A stretch of DNA of 64,000 nucleotides from Mycobacterium deserti (GTDB lineage: Bacteria; Actinomycetota; Actinomycetes; Mycobacteriales; Mycobacteriaceae): assembly GCF_025345615.1 (NCBI RefSeq), contig NZ_JAODWD010000003.1:186001-250000 (forward strand), in the 5' to 3' direction. The notes below the pieces were generated by a model. That model saw nothing but the letters and a program-made list of their open reading frames with translations. It was not told the origin of the DNA and made no database searches. A program made the position numbers and the translations under genes. Shown one piece after another: positions 48,003 through 57,641 of the stretch (positions within the stretch are counted from its first letter, which is position 1; each line of letters opens with the position of its first letter).

Positions 48003-48625
48003 CCGTGACCGCGCCGCAGGCCGTTGAGCCCGGCGAACCCGCAACCGAGCAGCCGGCGGAGGTCGCTCGGCTCAGCGCGGTGTGGGTGCTGATCGCGGGC
48101 ATCGTCGGCCTGGCCGCGGCGGTCACGCTGACCGTCGAGAAGATCGCCATCCTGATCAACCCCGACTACGTGCCGTCGTGCAGCCTCAACCCGGTGCTGT
48201 CCTGCGGGTCGGTGATGATCACCCCGCAGGCCTCGGCGTTTGGCTTCCCCAATCCGCTGATCGGCGTGGTGTCGTTCACGATCGTCGTGGTGACCGGGGT
48301 ACTGGCGCTGGCCAGGGTGCGGCTGCCACGGTGGTACTGGAGCGGCTTGGCCGTCGGCACGCTGCTGGGTGTGGTGTTCATCCACTGGCTGATCTTCGAG
48401 AGCCTCTACCGCATCGGCGCGCTGTGCCCCTACTGCATGGTGGTGTGGGCGGTGACCGTCCCGCTGCTGGTGGTGGTGGCGTCGATCGCCGTGCAGCCGC
48501 AGACGTCCAACGGCGCCGTACGCTTACTGCACACGTGGCGGTGGTCGCTGGTCACGCTGTGGTTCACCGCACTGGTTCTGATGATTCTTGTGCGTTTCTG
48601 GAGCTACTGGTCCACGCTCGTCTGA
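47999..48625 (+). CDS. Vitamin K epoxide reductase family protein (VKOR)
   Basis: VKOR replaces DsbB in actinobacteria: it passes electrons from the DsbA-like protein to membrane quinone. The 208-residue protein has about five helices, the loop cysteines Cys61 and Cys69 (SCSLNPVLSC) and the quinone-site pair Cys143-Cys146 (LCPYC). All four needed cysteines are present. It is co-translated with the DsbA-like gene and followed 34 bases later by pyc. Confidence 0.94.
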   Translation: MTVTAPQAVEPGEPATEQPAEVARLSAVWVLIAGIVGLAAAVTLTVEKIAILINPDYVPSCSLNPVLSCGSVMITPQASAFGFPNPLIGVVSFTIVVVTGVLALARVRLPRWYWSGLAVGTLLGVVFIHWLIFESLYRIGALCPYCMVVWAVTVPLLVVVASIAVQPQTSNGAVRLLHTWRWSLVTLWFTALVLMILVRFWSYWSTLV

Positions 48626-48647
48626 GCGAGACACGTCCAGCGGCGGA

Positions 48648-48653
48648 TAGGGT
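48648..48653 (+). promoter_or_regulatory. -10 element for pyc (leaderless geometry)
   Basis: TAGGGT ends 6 bases before the pyc GTG at 48660, with no ribosome site between. It suggests pyc has its own leaderless promoter. Confidence 0.5.
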
Positions 48654-48659
48654 ACGCGG

Positions 48660-51600
48660 GTGATTTCCAAGGTCCTCGTTGCCAATCGCGGAGAGATCGC
48701 GATCCGGGCGTTCCGTGCCGCCTACGAGATGGGCATCGCCACGGTCGCGGTGTATCCGTACGAGGACCGCAACTCGCTGCACCGGCTCAAGGCCGACGAG
48801 TCCTATCAGATCGGCGAGACCGGGCATCCGGTGCGCGCTTACCTCAGTGTCGACGAGATCATCCGGGTGGCACAGCACGCTGGTGCCGACGCGGTGTACC
48901 CGGGTTACGGCTTCCTGTCGGAGAATCCGCGACTGGCCGCGGCCTGCGCCGAGGCGGGCATCACGTTCGTCGGACCGAACGCCGAGGTGCTCGAGCTGAC
49001 GGGTAACAAGTCGCGTGCGGTGGCGGCCGCGCGTGCGGCGGGTCTCCCGGTGCTGTCGTCCTCGGCGCCGTCGGCCTCGGTGGACGAACTGTTGGCCGCC
49101 GCCGACAGCATGTCGTTTCCGTTGTTCGTCAAGGCGGTGTCGGGTGGCGGTGGCCGCGGTATGCGGCGGGTGAGCGAGCACAGTGCGCTGGCCGAAGCGA
49201 TCGAGGCAGCCAGCCGGGAAGCCGAGTCGGCGTTCGGCGACCCCACGGTGTACCTCGAACAGGCGGTGATCAACCCGCGTCACATCGAGGTGCAGATCCT
49301 GGCCGACACCCACGGCGAGGTGATGCATCTGTTCGAGCGGGACTGCAGTGTGCAACGCCGGCACCAGAAGGTCATCGAACTGGCGCCCGCGCCGAACCTG
49401 CCCGAAGAGTTGCGGCAGCGCATGTGCGCCGACGCGGTCGCGTTCGCCCGCCAGATCGACTACACCTACGCCGGCACCGTGGAGTTCCTTCTCGACGAAC
49501 GTGGCAACTACGTGTTCATCGAGATGAATCCGCGCATCCAGGTCGAGCACACGGTGACCGAGGAGATCACCGACGTCGACCTGGTCGCCAGCCAGATGCG
49601 TATCGCCGACGGTGATAGCTTGGAAAGCCTTGGGCTGAGTCAGGATTCGTTGACCGCACGCGGTGCTGCGCTGCAGTGCCGGATCACCACCGAGGATCCC
49701 GCCAACGGTTTCCGGCCCGACACGGGGCGTATCACCGCCTACCGATCGCCGGGCGGTGCGGGTATCCGACTCGACGGTGGCTCCCACCTGGGTGCGGAGA
49801 TCAGCGCGCATTTCGACTCGATGCTGGTCAAGCTGACCTGCCGCGGACGCGACTTCTCCACGGCGGTGGCCAGGGCCCGCCGAGCGCTGGCCGAGTTCCG
49901 GGTGCGCGGGGTGTCGACGAACATCCCGTTCCTGCAGGCGGTGGTCAACGACGCCGATTTCCGCGCCGGGCGGGTCACCACGTCGTTCATCGAACAACGC
50001 CCCTACCTGCTGACCGCGCGCACGCCTGCCGACCGCGGCACCAAGATCCTCAACTACCTCGCCGACGTGACGGTCAACAAGCCGCACGGCGAGCGGCCGT
50101 CGACGGTGTACCCCCACGACAAGCTGCCCGAAATCGATGTAGAGTCAATGCCGCCGCGCGGGTCCAAGCACCTGTTGGCCGATTTGGGTCCAGAGGGGTT
50201 CGCGCGGTGGCTGCGCGAGTCCAAGGCGGTCGGCGTCACCGATACGACGTTCCGCGACGCGCATCAGTCCCTGCTGGCAACCCGGGTGCGCACCACCGGC
50301 CTGCTGGCGGTTGCGCCGTACGTCGCCCGCATGACGCCGCAGCTGCTGTCGGTCGAATGCTGGGGCGGGGCGACATACGATGTGGCACTTCGATTTCTGA
50401 AGGAAGACCCGTGGGAGCGGCTGGCCGCGCTGCGTGAGGCCATGCCGAATATCTGCTTGCAGATGCTGCTGCGCGGGCGCAACACCGTCGGCTATACGCC
50501 GTACCCCGAGATCGTCGCGAAGGCGTTCGTGGAAGAGGCCACGGCGACCGGGATCGACATCTACCGAATCTTCGATGCCCTCAACAACGTCGAGTCGATG
50601 CGGCCTGCGATCGACGCGGTGCGTGAAACCGGTACGGCTGTAGCAGAAGTCGCGATGAGCTACACCGGTGACCTGTCCGATCCGGGCGAGAATCTGTACA
50701 CGCTGGACTACTACTTGCGCCTGGCCGAGCAGATCGTCGACGCGGGTGCGCACGTGCTCGCCATCAAGGACATGGCCGGGCTGCTGCGCCCGCAGGCGGC
50801 GCACCTGCTGGTCTCCGCGTTGCGGTCGCGGTTCGACCTGCCGGTGCATGTGCACAGCCACGACACACCGGGCGGCCAGTTGGCCACCTATCTGGCCGCC
50901 TGGCAGGCCGGTGCCAGTGCCGTCGACGGGGCCGCCGCGCCGCTGGCGGGCACCACCAGCCAGCCCGCATTGAGTTCGATCGTGGCCGCGGCGGCGCACA
51001 CCGAATACGACACCGGGCTATCCCTGGCGGCGGTGTGTGACCTCGAGCCCTATTGGGAGGCGCTGCGAAAGGTCTACGCGCCGTTCGACGTTGCAGCATC
51101 CGGCCCTCCTTTCCCGACTGGGCGGGTGTACCACCACGAGATTCCGGGCGGGCAGCTGTCGAACCTGCGCCAGCAGGCCATCGCCCTGGGATTGGGCGAC
51201 CGGTTCGAAGACGTCGAGAACGCCTACGCAGGCGCCGACCGGATCCTGGGCCGGCTGGTCAAGGTCACCCCGTCGTCGAAGGTGGTGGGGGACCTGGCGC
51301 TGGCGCTTGTCGGCGCCGGGATATCAGCCGAGGAATTTGCCGCCGACCCAGCGCGATTCGACATCCCGGACTCGGTCATCGGGTTCCTGCGCGGCGAACT
51401 CGGCGACCCACCGGGCGGGTGGCCGGAGCCGTTGCGCAGCAAGGCGCTCGACGGTAGACCCCCGGCCAAACCCGAACCCCAACTGTCCACGGAGGACGAG
51501 GCGGTGCTCGCCCAGTCCGGACCCAAGCGCCAGGCTGCGCTCAACCGGCTATTGTTCCCCGGCCCCACCAAGGAATTCGATGCCCACCGCGAGGAGTACG

Positions 51601-52052
51601 GCGACACGTCGAGCCTGTCGGCCAATCAATTCCTCTACGGGCTGCGCTCCGGCGACGAGCACCGCGTGCAACTCGAACGCGGCGTCGAACTGCTGATCGG
51701 GCTGGAGGCGGTGTCCGAACCCGACGAGCGCGGCATGCGCACGGTGATGTGCATCATCAACGGTCAACTGCGACCGGTCACCGTACGCGACCGCAGCATC
51801 GCGAGTGAGGTGCCGACCGCTGAGAAGGCTGATCGAACCAATCCCGACCATGTCGCCGCACCCTTCGCCGGGGTCGTGACGGTCAACGTCGCCGCCGATG
51901 ACGACGTAGAGGCCGGACAGATGATCGCCACGATCGAGGCCATGAAGATGGAGGCGGCTATCACCGCGCCCAAGGCCGGCAAGGTCAGCCGCGTGGCGGT
52001 GTCGCAGACCGCGCAGGTCGAGGGTGGCGACCTGCTGGTGGTGGTCAGCTGA
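48660..52052 (+). CDS. pyc: Pyruvate carboxylase
   Basis: Pyc carboxylates pyruvate to oxaloacetate, refilling the TCA cycle. The 1130-residue single-chain enzyme has an N-terminal biotin carboxylase domain ([40 protein letters not shown]). It continues with a carboxyltransferase domain from about residue 530 ([25 protein letters not shown]), a linker, and a C-terminal biotin domain with the modified lysine in EAMKM. Domain order and size are complete. Its stop overlaps the CTG proposed as the rsmD start, so rsmD is probably coupled. Confidence 0.97.
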   Translation: MISKVLVANRGEIAIRAFRAAYEMGIATVAVYPYEDRNSLHRLKADESYQIGETGHPVRAYLSVDEIIRVAQHAGADAVYPGYGFLSENPRLAAACAEAGITFVGPNAEVLELTGNKSRAVAAARAAGLPVLSSSAPSASVDELLAAADSMSFPLFVKAVSGGGGRGMRRVSEHSALAEAIEAASREAESAFGDPTVYLEQAVINPRHIEVQILADTHGEVMHLFERDCSVQRRHQKVIELAPAPNLPEELRQRMCADAVAFARQIDYTYAGTVEFLLDERGNYVFIEMNPRIQVEHTVTEEITDVDLVASQMRIADGDSLESLGLSQDSLTARGAALQCRITTEDPANGFRPDTGRITAYRSPGGAGIRLDGGSHLGAEISAHFDSMLVKLTCRGRDFSTAVARARRALAEFRVRGVSTNIPFLQAVVNDADFRAGRVTTSFIEQRPYLLTARTPADRGTKILNYLADVTVNKPHGERPSTVYPHDKLPEIDVESMPPRGSKHLLADLGPEGFARWLRESKAVGVTDTTFRDAHQSLLATRVRTTGLLAVAPYVARMTPQLLSVECWGGATYDVALRFLKEDPWERLAALREAMPNICLQMLLRGRNTVGYTPYPEIVAKAFVEEATATGIDIYRIFDALNNVESMRPAIDAVRETGTAVAEVAMSYTGDLSDPGENLYTLDYYLRLAEQIVDAGAHVLAIKDMAGLLRPQAAHLLVSALRSRFDLPVHVHSHDTPGGQLATYLAAWQAGASAVDGAAAPLAGTTSQPALSSIVAAAAHTEYDTGLSLAAVCDLEPYWEALRKVYAPFDVAASGPPFPTGRVYHHEIPGGQLSNLRQQAIALGLGDRFEDVENAYAGADRILGRLVKVTPSSKVVGDLALALVGAGISAEEFAADPARFDIPDSVIGFLRGELGDPPGGWPEPLRSKALDGRPPAKPEPQLSTEDEAVLAQSGPKRQAALNRLLFPGPTKEFDAHREEYGDTSSLSANQFLYGLRSGDEHRVQLERGVELLIGLEAVSEPDERGMRTVMCIINGQLRPVTVRDRSIASEVPTAEKADRTNPDHVAAPFAGVVTVNVAADDDVEAGQMIATIEAMKMEAAITAPKAGKVSRVAVSQTAQVEGGDLLVVVS

Positions 52053-52642
52053 CCCGCATCGTCGCCGGAACACTGGGCGGGCGGCGAATTACGGTGCCGC
52101 GCACCGGGACCCGTCCGACCACCGACCGGGTCCGCGAGTCGTTGTTCAATGTGCTGGCCGCGCGGATCGACCTCGCCGGCCTCCGGGTGCTCGACCTGTA
52201 CGCGGGCTCGGGCGCGCTCGGCCTCGAGGCGTTGTCGCGCGGCGCCGTTTCGGCGGTGTTCGTCGAATCGGATCAACGAGCGGCGGGCGTCATCGCGCAG
52301 AACATCGCCGCACTCGGTGTGGCAGGCGCGAAGGTGCGGCGTGGCGCGGTCGCCGCCGTGCTGGCCTCGGGCAGTGCGCAGCCGGTCGACCTGGTGCTGG
52401 CCGACCCGCCGTACGACGTCGAGTCGCGCGAGATGGAGAGCCTGCTCGGCGCGCTGACCGACGGCGGATGGACGACCACCGGCACCGTCGCGGTGGTGGA
52501 ACGCGCAGCGTCGAGTCCGCCTCTTGCGTGGCCGGACGGTTGGCAGGCGTGGCCGTCGCGGACTTACGGCGACACCCGTTTGGAATTGGCCGAATTCGAC
52601 GTGGCCGCCGCTGCGGCGCCGAATTCGGCGGAACTGCCCTGA
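52049..52642 (+). CDS. rsmD: 16S rRNA (guanine966-N2)-methyltransferase RsmD, apparent CTG start
   Basis: RsmD methylates G966 of 16S rRNA with SAM. The protein has [15 protein letters not shown], the SAM site [19 protein letters not shown] and catalytic NPPY-like ADPPYDVES. The conserved first strand [13 protein letters not shown] lies upstream of the first ATG/GTG-type codon (GTG 52094). It can only be translated from CTG at 52049, which overlaps the pyc stop (CTGA). I take CTG as the start (197 residues); a GTG start would lose this strand. The gene is followed by coaD. Confidence 0.85.
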   Translation: MTRIVAGTLGGRRITVPRTGTRPTTDRVRESLFNVLAARIDLAGLRVLDLYAGSGALGLEALSRGAVSAVFVESDQRAAGVIAQNIAALGVAGAKVRRGAVAAVLASGSAQPVDLVLADPPYDVESREMESLLGALTDGGWTTTGTVAVVERAASSPPLAWPDGWQAWPSRTYGDTRLELAEFDVAAAAAPNSAELP

Positions 52643-52656
52643 TAGCGTCATCGACC

Positions 52657-53136
52657 ATGAGCGGCGCGGTATGCCCGGGTTCCTTCGATCCGGTGACCCT
52701 CGGCCATATCGACGTCTTCGAGCGCGCGGCGTCGCAGTTCGACGAGCTCGTCGTCGCGGTGCTGGTCAACCCGAACAAGAAGGGCATGTTCAGCCCCGAC
52801 GAGCGGATCGCGATGATCGAGGAGTCCACGACGCATCTGCCGAACCTGCGGGTCGAGTCCGGGCAGGGGCTGGTCGTCGACTTCGTCAAGGCGCGCGGCT
52901 TCACCGCGATCGTCAAGGGCCTGCGCACGGGCACCGATTTCGAGTACGAACTGCAGATGGCGCAGATGAACAAGCACATCGCCGGTGTCGACACCTTCTT
53001 CGTCGCGACCACGCCGACGTACTCCTTCGTGTCGTCGTCGCTGGCCAAGGAAGTCGCGTCGCTGGGCGGCGATGTCTCGGCACTGTTGCCCGAGGCGGTC
53101 AACGCCAGGCTGCAGGTCAAGCTGCATCAGGGTTGA
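52657..53136 (+). CDS. coaD: Phosphopantetheine adenylyltransferase
   Basis: CoaD transfers AMP to phosphopantetheine, the fourth step of coenzyme A synthesis. The 159-residue protein starts [21 protein letters not shown] with the T/HxGH nucleotidyltransferase motif, keeps [28 protein letters not shown] and ends with the [14 protein letters not shown] signature of the ISSTxxR-type site. Size is usual. ATG at 52657 comes 14 bases after rsmD, with TAGCGT 8 bases before it. Confidence 0.97.
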   Translation: MSGAVCPGSFDPVTLGHIDVFERAASQFDELVVAVLVNPNKKGMFSPDERIAMIEESTTHLPNLRVESGQGLVVDFVKARGFTAIVKGLRTGTDFEYELQMAQMNKHIAGVDTFFVATTPTYSFVSSSLAKEVASLGGDVSALLPEAVNARLQVKLHQG

Positions 53137-53219
53137 TACTGCAGCTCAGCGGGTAGTCCTGTGGTTGGCGCACAGCCCATCGCGCCCAAAACCATTGTCG
53201 ATAACACGGAGGTATCCCC

Positions 53220-53786
53220 GTGGCCGAAACGTTCGTTCAATCAACCGACGACGTCGTGCGGTTCCTGAAGGACCAGCACAATCTGATCAAGGACATGTTC
53301 GACGAGGTGTTCTCGGCGACGTCCGACGAGGCGCGCCGCAAGGCCTTCACCGAACTGCGCCAACTCCTGGCCGTGCACGAGACCGCCGAGGAGATGGTGG
53401 TGCACCCGAGGGTCCGCAACGAGGTGGACGGCGGCGACATCATCGTCGACGCGCGTCTGAAGGAGGAGCACGATGCCAAGGAACACCTCTCGGCGCTCGA
53501 GGCGATGGACATCGGATCCAAGGAATTCCTCGACGAACTGACGCTGTTCAAGGGCTCGGTGATCGACCACGCCGAGCGCGAAGAGACCGAGGAATTCAAC
53601 AAGCTGCAGCGTGAACTCGACCCCGACGACCTCGGCCGGATGGCCAAGGCCGTCGTCGCCGCCCAGGCGATTGCGCCCACCCGGCCGCACCCCGGGGTGG
53701 AGTCGGCCAAGGCGAACTTCGCCGTCGGTCCGTTCGCGTCGATGCTCGACCGCGCGCGCGACCTCATCACCGCAGCGCTTCGCTGA
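53220..53786 (+). CDS. Hemerythrin HHE-domain protein
   Basis: A 188-residue four-helix protein with the di-iron ligand set of HHE hemerythrins: His20, His53-x3-Glu57, His84 and His117-x3-Glu121. It probably binds oxygen, NO or peroxide at a di-iron centre. A hemerythrin-like gene in this place in M. smegmatis is linked to peroxide response. GTG at 53220 follows GGAGGTATCCCC. In PDIM-producing mycobacteria this interval is much larger, so the gene marks the compact arrangement. Confidence 0.88.
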   Translation: MAETFVQSTDDVVRFLKDQHNLIKDMFDEVFSATSDEARRKAFTELRQLLAVHETAEEMVVHPRVRNEVDGGDIIVDARLKEEHDAKEHLSALEAMDIGSKEFLDELTLFKGSVIDHAEREETEEFNKLQRELDPDDLGRMAKAVVAAQAIAPTRPHPGVESAKANFAVGPFASMLDRARDLITAALR

Positions 53787-53961
53787 CTCGACCCCGGCCC
53801 AACCAGGTGAAGTCGCCGCGCGGACGGGTCAGACACGTTGACATAATGCGAGTGCGTGGTGCCTGACGTGACCGCGTTGGCGACACACCGGCGGCAAAGT
53901 CGAGTCACAGACGTAACACCAGGCACACTGGTAACTGTCACTACGCCTGGAGGGTGTTGCC

Positions 53962-54699
53962 GTGTACCGAGTTTTTGAGGCGCTCGATGAGTTGGGCGCA
54001 ATCGTTGAAGAAGCCCGAGGCGTGCCGATGACGGCAGGCTGCGTGGTGCCGCGCGGCGATGTCCTCGAGTTGATCGACGACATCAAGGACGCCATCCCCG
54101 GCGAACTCGATGACGCCCAGGATGTGCTCGACGCCCGCGACGGGTTGCTGCGCGAGGCGAAGGAGCATTCCGACTCGATGGTGTCGACGGCCACCACCGA
54201 AGCCGACTCGATGCTCAACCATGCCCGCGCCGAAGCCGACCGCCTGCTCGCCGATGCGAAGGCCCAGGCCGACCGCATGGTCGCCGAGGCGCGTCAGCAC
54301 AGCGAGCAGATGGTCGGCAAAGCCCGTGAGGAAGCCGAGCGCCTCGCCGCCACCGCGCGGCGCGAATACGAGGCCAACACCGGCCGCGCCAAGACCGAGG
54401 CCGATCGCCTCATCGAAAGCGGAAATCTCGCCTACGAGAGGGCCGTTCAGGAAGGCATCAAGGAGCAGCAGCGGCTGGTGTCGCAGACCGAGATCGTCTC
54501 GACGGCGACCTCCGAGGCGACCCGGCTGATCGACTCGGCGCACGCGGAGGCCGACCGGCTGCGTGGCGAATGCGACATCTACGTCGACAGCAAGCTGGCC
54601 GAGTTCGAAGATTTCCTCAACGGAACCCTGCGTTCGGTCGGGCGGGGGCGCCACCAGCTGCGCACGGCAGCCGGCACGCACGACTACGCGGCCCGTTAA
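53962..54699 (+). CDS. sepIVA: Septation protein SepIVA (DivIVA-domain coiled coil)
   Basis: A 245-residue protein with an N-terminal DivIVA-like region (YRVFEALDELGAIVEEARGV, DVLELIDDIKDAIPGEL). It continues with about 150 residues of continuous coiled coil rich in Ala/Glu/Arg heptads (ARAEADRLLADAKAQADRM). Mycobacterial SepIVA is needed for septation and localises to division and growth sites. GTG at 53962 has GGAGGG 6-8 bases upstream. The 175-base gap before it contains two GTAAC words (53909, 53932). Confidence 0.9.
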   Translation: MYRVFEALDELGAIVEEARGVPMTAGCVVPRGDVLELIDDIKDAIPGELDDAQDVLDARDGLLREAKEHSDSMVSTATTEADSMLNHARAEADRLLADAKAQADRMVAEARQHSEQMVGKAREEAERLAATARREYEANTGRAKTEADRLIESGNLAYERAVQEGIKEQQRLVSQTEIVSTATSEATRLIDSAHAEADRLRGECDIYVDSKLAEFEDFLNGTLRSVGRGRHQLRTAAGTHDYAAR

Positions 54700-54732
54700 C
54701 CGCTTGGCAGCATCGCCGTAGGATTGACCTCT

Positions 54733-55308
54733 ATGGCGACGCATGCAAAGGCGGCGGCGCACCGCGCGTCACGGTCACCGCTAGTGATCGACATCTCCCG
54801 GCTCGGCCGGCGACCGGGCGCGATGATGACTCTGGTCCAGAGCGTGCCGAGCCCATCGCGGATCGGGCTCGATCTGATCGCGATCGACGAAGGCGTACCG
54901 CTGCAGCTAGATCTGCGGATCGAGTCGGTCTCGGAAGGGGTGCTGGTCAGCGGCACCGTGTCCGCGCCGACCGCGGGGGAGTGCGCGCGCTGCCTCCAAC
55001 CGATCACCGGCGATGTCGAGATCGACCTCACCGAATTGTTCGCGTACCCCGACAGCACGACCGAGGCCACCACTGAGGCCGACGAAGTGGGGCACGTCGT
55101 CGATCAGACGATCGACCTGCACCAGCCCATCGTCGACGCCGTCGGGCTTGCACTGCCCTTCGCGCCGCTGTGCGGGCCGGACTGCGCCGGGCTGTGCCCG
55201 GAGTGCGGCATATCGATGGCCGCCGCCGAGCCGGGACATCACCACGAGCAGATCGACCCACGCTGGTCGAAGCTGGCGGGCCTGCTCGACGAGGAACCGC
55301 GTGAGTGA
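54733..55308 (+). CDS. DUF177 (YceD) family protein
   Basis: A 191-residue DUF177 protein: basic N-terminus, SPLVIDISRLGRRPGAM, a central beta domain with CARCLQPITG, and a C-terminal CGPDCAGLCPECG cysteine motif that may bind zinc. In many bacteria DUF177 precedes rpmF and is tied to 23S rRNA processing. Here it precedes rnc instead, with an 8-base overlap, and no rpmF is present. ATG at 54733 is preferred to TTG at 54724. Function is inferred only from context. Confidence 0.88.
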   Translation: MATHAKAAAHRASRSPLVIDISRLGRRPGAMMTLVQSVPSPSRIGLDLIAIDEGVPLQLDLRIESVSEGVLVSGTVSAPTAGECARCLQPITGDVEIDLTELFAYPDSTTEATTEADEVGHVVDQTIDLHQPIVDAVGLALPFAPLCGPDCAGLCPECGISMAAAEPGHHHEQIDPRWSKLAGLLDEEPRE

Positions 55309-56002
55309 CCGAGCGTCGCTGCTGGCGGCGCTGGGCGTGCACCTGCCCGACGAACTGCTCACCATGGCACTCACGCACCGCAGCTACTCCTACGAGAACG
55401 GCGGCCTGCCGACCAACGAGCGGCTGGAGTTCCTCGGCGACGCGGTGCTCGGGCTGACGATCACCGAGGAGCTGTATCACCGTCATCCCGACCGCTCCGA
55501 GGGTGATCTGGCCAAGCTGAGAGCGAGCATCGTCAACACGCACGCGCTGGCCGACGTCGGCCGCGTCCTGTCCGACGACGGGTTGGGCGCCCACCTGTTG
55601 CTCGGCAAGGGTGAGGAGAACTCCGGAGGGGCGGACAAGTCCAGCATTCTGGCCGACGGTGTCGAATCTCTGCTCGGGGCAATCTATTTGGAGCACGGCA
55701 TCACCGTCGCGCGGGAGGTGATCCTGCGGCTGTTCAGCGCGCTGTTGGACACCGCGCCGACGCTGGGCGCCGGTCTGGACTGGAAGAGCAGCCTGCAGGA
55801 GTTGACCGCGTCGCGCGGCATGGGCGCACCGTCATACCAGGTGACCTCCACCGGACCCGACCACGACAAGGAGTTCACCGCCGTCGTGGTCGTCACCGAG
55901 ACCGAGTACGGCAGGGGCGTCGGCCGGACCAAGAAGGAGGCCGAACTGAAGGCGGCCGCGGCGGCGTGGAACGCACTTTCCACTCCTGGCGTAGATGCCT
56001 GA
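55301..56002 (+). CDS. rnc: Ribonuclease III
   Basis: Rnc cuts double-stranded RNA, including rRNA precursors. The 233-residue protein has the catalytic signature [16 protein letters not shown] near residue 40, a second acidic pair in [13 protein letters not shown], and a C-terminal dsRNA-binding domain ([29 protein letters not shown]). GTG at 55301 lies inside the DUF177 end, and the mutM start lies inside the rnc end, so the three are translationally coupled. A longer open frame upstream is not part of the enzyme. Confidence 0.97.
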   Translation: MSDRASLLAALGVHLPDELLTMALTHRSYSYENGGLPTNERLEFLGDAVLGLTITEELYHRHPDRSEGDLAKLRASIVNTHALADVGRVLSDDGLGAHLLLGKGEENSGGADKSSILADGVESLLGAIYLEHGITVAREVILRLFSALLDTAPTLGAGLDWKSSLQELTASRGMGAPSYQVTSTGPDHDKEFTAVVVVTETEYGRGVGRTKKEAELKAAAAAWNALSTPGVDA

Positions 56003-56852
56003 GCTTCCCGAAGTCGAGGTCGTACGGCGCGGGCTGGACGCCCACATCGCGGGTAGGACGATCACCGCGGTGCGCGTACACCATCCGCGGGCGGTGCGCC
56101 GTCACGAGGCGGGTCCCGCCGATCTGACCGCGCGACTGCTCGACACCCGGATCACCGGCACGGGACGCCGTGGCAAGTACCTGTGGTTGACGCTCGACGA
56201 TGGCGCGGCGTTGGTCGTACACCTCGGGATGAGCGGACAAATGCTGCTCGGGCCGGTGCCGAACGAGAATCATCTGCGCATCGCGGCGCTGCTCGACGAC
56301 GGCACCACGCTCAGCTTCGTCGACCAGCGCACGTTCGGCGGCTGGATGCTCACCGATCTGGTCACCGTCGACGGGACCGACGTGCCCGCGCCCGTCGCCC
56401 ACATCGCGCGCGATCCGTTGGATCCGCAGTTCAACCGCGATGGTGTCGTAACGGTGTTGCGGCGCAAGCATTCCGAGATCAAGCGCCAGCTGCTGGACCA
56501 GACCGTGGTGTCGGGTATCGGCAACATCTACGCCGACGAGGCGCTGTGGCGCGCGCGCATCAACGGCGCCCGGCTCGCATCGTCGTTGACGCGCAAGGCG
56601 CTCGGTGAACTGCTCGACGCCGCCGCCGAGGTGATGAGGGAGGCACTGGGGCAGGGCGGCACGTCGTTCGACTCGCTGTACGTCAATGTCAACGGCGAGT
56701 CCGGCTACTTCGACCGGTCGCTGGACGCATACGGCCGCGACGGCGAGCCCTGCCGGCGCTGCGGAACGGTGATGCGTCGGGAGAAGTTCATGAACCGGTC
56801 GTCGTTCTACTGCCCCAAATGCCAGCCCCGCCCGCGCGTCCGCCGCTCCTAG
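55995..56852 (+). CDS. mutM: Formamidopyrimidine-DNA glycosylase
   Basis: MutM (Fpg) removes oxidised purines such as 8-oxoguanine. The 285-residue protein starts with the catalytic [14 protein letters not shown] (Pro2 nucleophile, Glu3), has Lys60 region GRRGKYLWL, and ends in the zinc finger C-RRC ... YCPKC. All essential parts are present. It overlaps rnc by 8 bases and is followed by a perfect 23-base hairpin. Confidence 0.97.
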   Translation: MPELPEVEVVRRGLDAHIAGRTITAVRVHHPRAVRRHEAGPADLTARLLDTRITGTGRRGKYLWLTLDDGAALVVHLGMSGQMLLGPVPNENHLRIAALLDDGTTLSFVDQRTFGGWMLTDLVTVDGTDVPAPVAHIARDPLDPQFNRDGVVTVLRRKHSEIKRQLLDQTVVSGIGNIYADEALWRARINGARLASSLTRKALGELLDAAAEVMREALGQGGTSFDSLYVNVNGESGYFDRSLDAYGRDGEPCRRCGTVMRREKFMNRSSFYCPKCQPRPRVRRS

Positions 56853-56855
56853 TTG

Positions 56856-56918
56856 CGCCGAAATGGAATTCCCGGCTAGTAAGTTGCGCTGTTGGTAGCC
56901 GGGAATTCCATTTCGGCG
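56856..56918. repeat. Perfect 23-base inverted repeat between mutM and the OsmC gene
   Basis: The arm 56856-56878 (CGCCGAAATGGAATTCCCGG plus CTA) is exactly reversed at 56896-56918, with a 17-base loop. It is the longest perfect palindrome I saw in the window. AGTTGCGC occurs both just outside the left arm (56851) and inside the loop (56882). Its outer ATTTCGGCG is shared with the repeat at 16204-16256. No T-run follows. Confidence 0.9.
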
Positions 56919-56930
56919 AGGATGGGACGC

Positions 56931-57347
56931 ATGACGGAATTGTGGGTGGAGCGCACCGGCGTGCGCCGCTACACCGGGCGCAGCTCACGCGGCGCGGAGG
57001 TCCTCGTCGGCGGCGAGGACGTCGAGGGCGTCTTCACCCCGGGCGAGCTGATGAAGATCGCGCTCGCGGCGTGCAGTGGCATGGCCAGCGACGTCCCGCT
57101 GCAGCGCAGGCTCGGCGAGGACTACTCGACGACCATCGAGGTGTCCGGCGCAGCGGACCGCGAGCAGGAGCGCTACCCGCTGCTCACCGAACGCATGAAA
57201 CTGGACCTGTCCGGGCTGTCGGAAAACGAGGTGTCGCGGGTACTCACGGTGGTCGAGCGGGCGATCGACCAGGTCTGCACCGTCGGACGCACGCTCAAGT
57301 CCGGTACCAAAGTGACGTTTGAGGTCAGTGATGCAGGAGTTAGCTGA
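56931..57347 (+). CDS. OsmC/Ohr family protein
   Basis: A 138-residue OsmC-fold protein with the two family cysteines: Cys48 in [10 protein letters not shown] and Cys116 in QVCTVGRTL. These form the reactive pair that reduces organic or peroxide substrates in OsmC/Ohr. ATG at 56931 is chosen; an ATG three codons upstream is possible. It follows the large hairpin and overlaps acyP at its end. A homologue sits here in M. tuberculosis. Confidence 0.88.
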   Translation: MTELWVERTGVRRYTGRSSRGAEVLVGGEDVEGVFTPGELMKIALAACSGMASDVPLQRRLGEDYSTTIEVSGAADREQERYPLLTERMKLDLSGLSENEVSRVLTVVERAIDQVCTVGRTLKSGTKVTFEVSDAGVS

Positions 57348-57615
57348 GGTACGACTGACTGCGTGGGTGCACGGCCATGTCCAAGGCGTGGGCTTCCGCT
57401 GGTGGACGCGGTCGCGCGCACTGGAACTGGGGCTGACCGGATACGCCTCCAACAGGCCCGACGGCCGCGTCCAAGTGGTCGCGCAGGGGCCGCGAGACGC
57501 CTGCGAAACGCTTCTTGAGCTGCTGCAAAGCGGCAACACGCCCGGCCGGGTCGACAACGTCGTGGCGGATTGGACAGAACCTCGCGACTCGCTCGAAGGC
57601 TTCACCGAACGTTAG
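57331..57615 (+). CDS. acyP: Acylphosphatase
   Basis: A 94-residue acylphosphatase: [20 protein letters not shown] carries the catalytic arginine in GVGFRWW, and the catalytic Asn is in [10 protein letters not shown]. It hydrolyses acyl phosphates such as carbamoyl or acetyl phosphate. ATG at 57331 lies within the OsmC gene end (17-base overlap); GTG and TTG codons just upstream are alternatives. It is followed by smc in the same direction. Confidence 0.94.
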   Translation: MQELAEVRLTAWVHGHVQGVGFRWWTRSRALELGLTGYASNRPDGRVQVVAQGPRDACETLLELLQSGNTPGRVDNVVADWTEPRDSLEGFTER

Positions 57616-57641
57616 CCTGCGCGACGGTAGTGTGGCACGTC

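Noticed and set aside
54010..54700. sepIVA taken as Wag31 (DivIVA)
   Set aside because: The sequence lacks the usual Wag31 start and the position next to DUF177-rnc-mutM is that of SepIVA.
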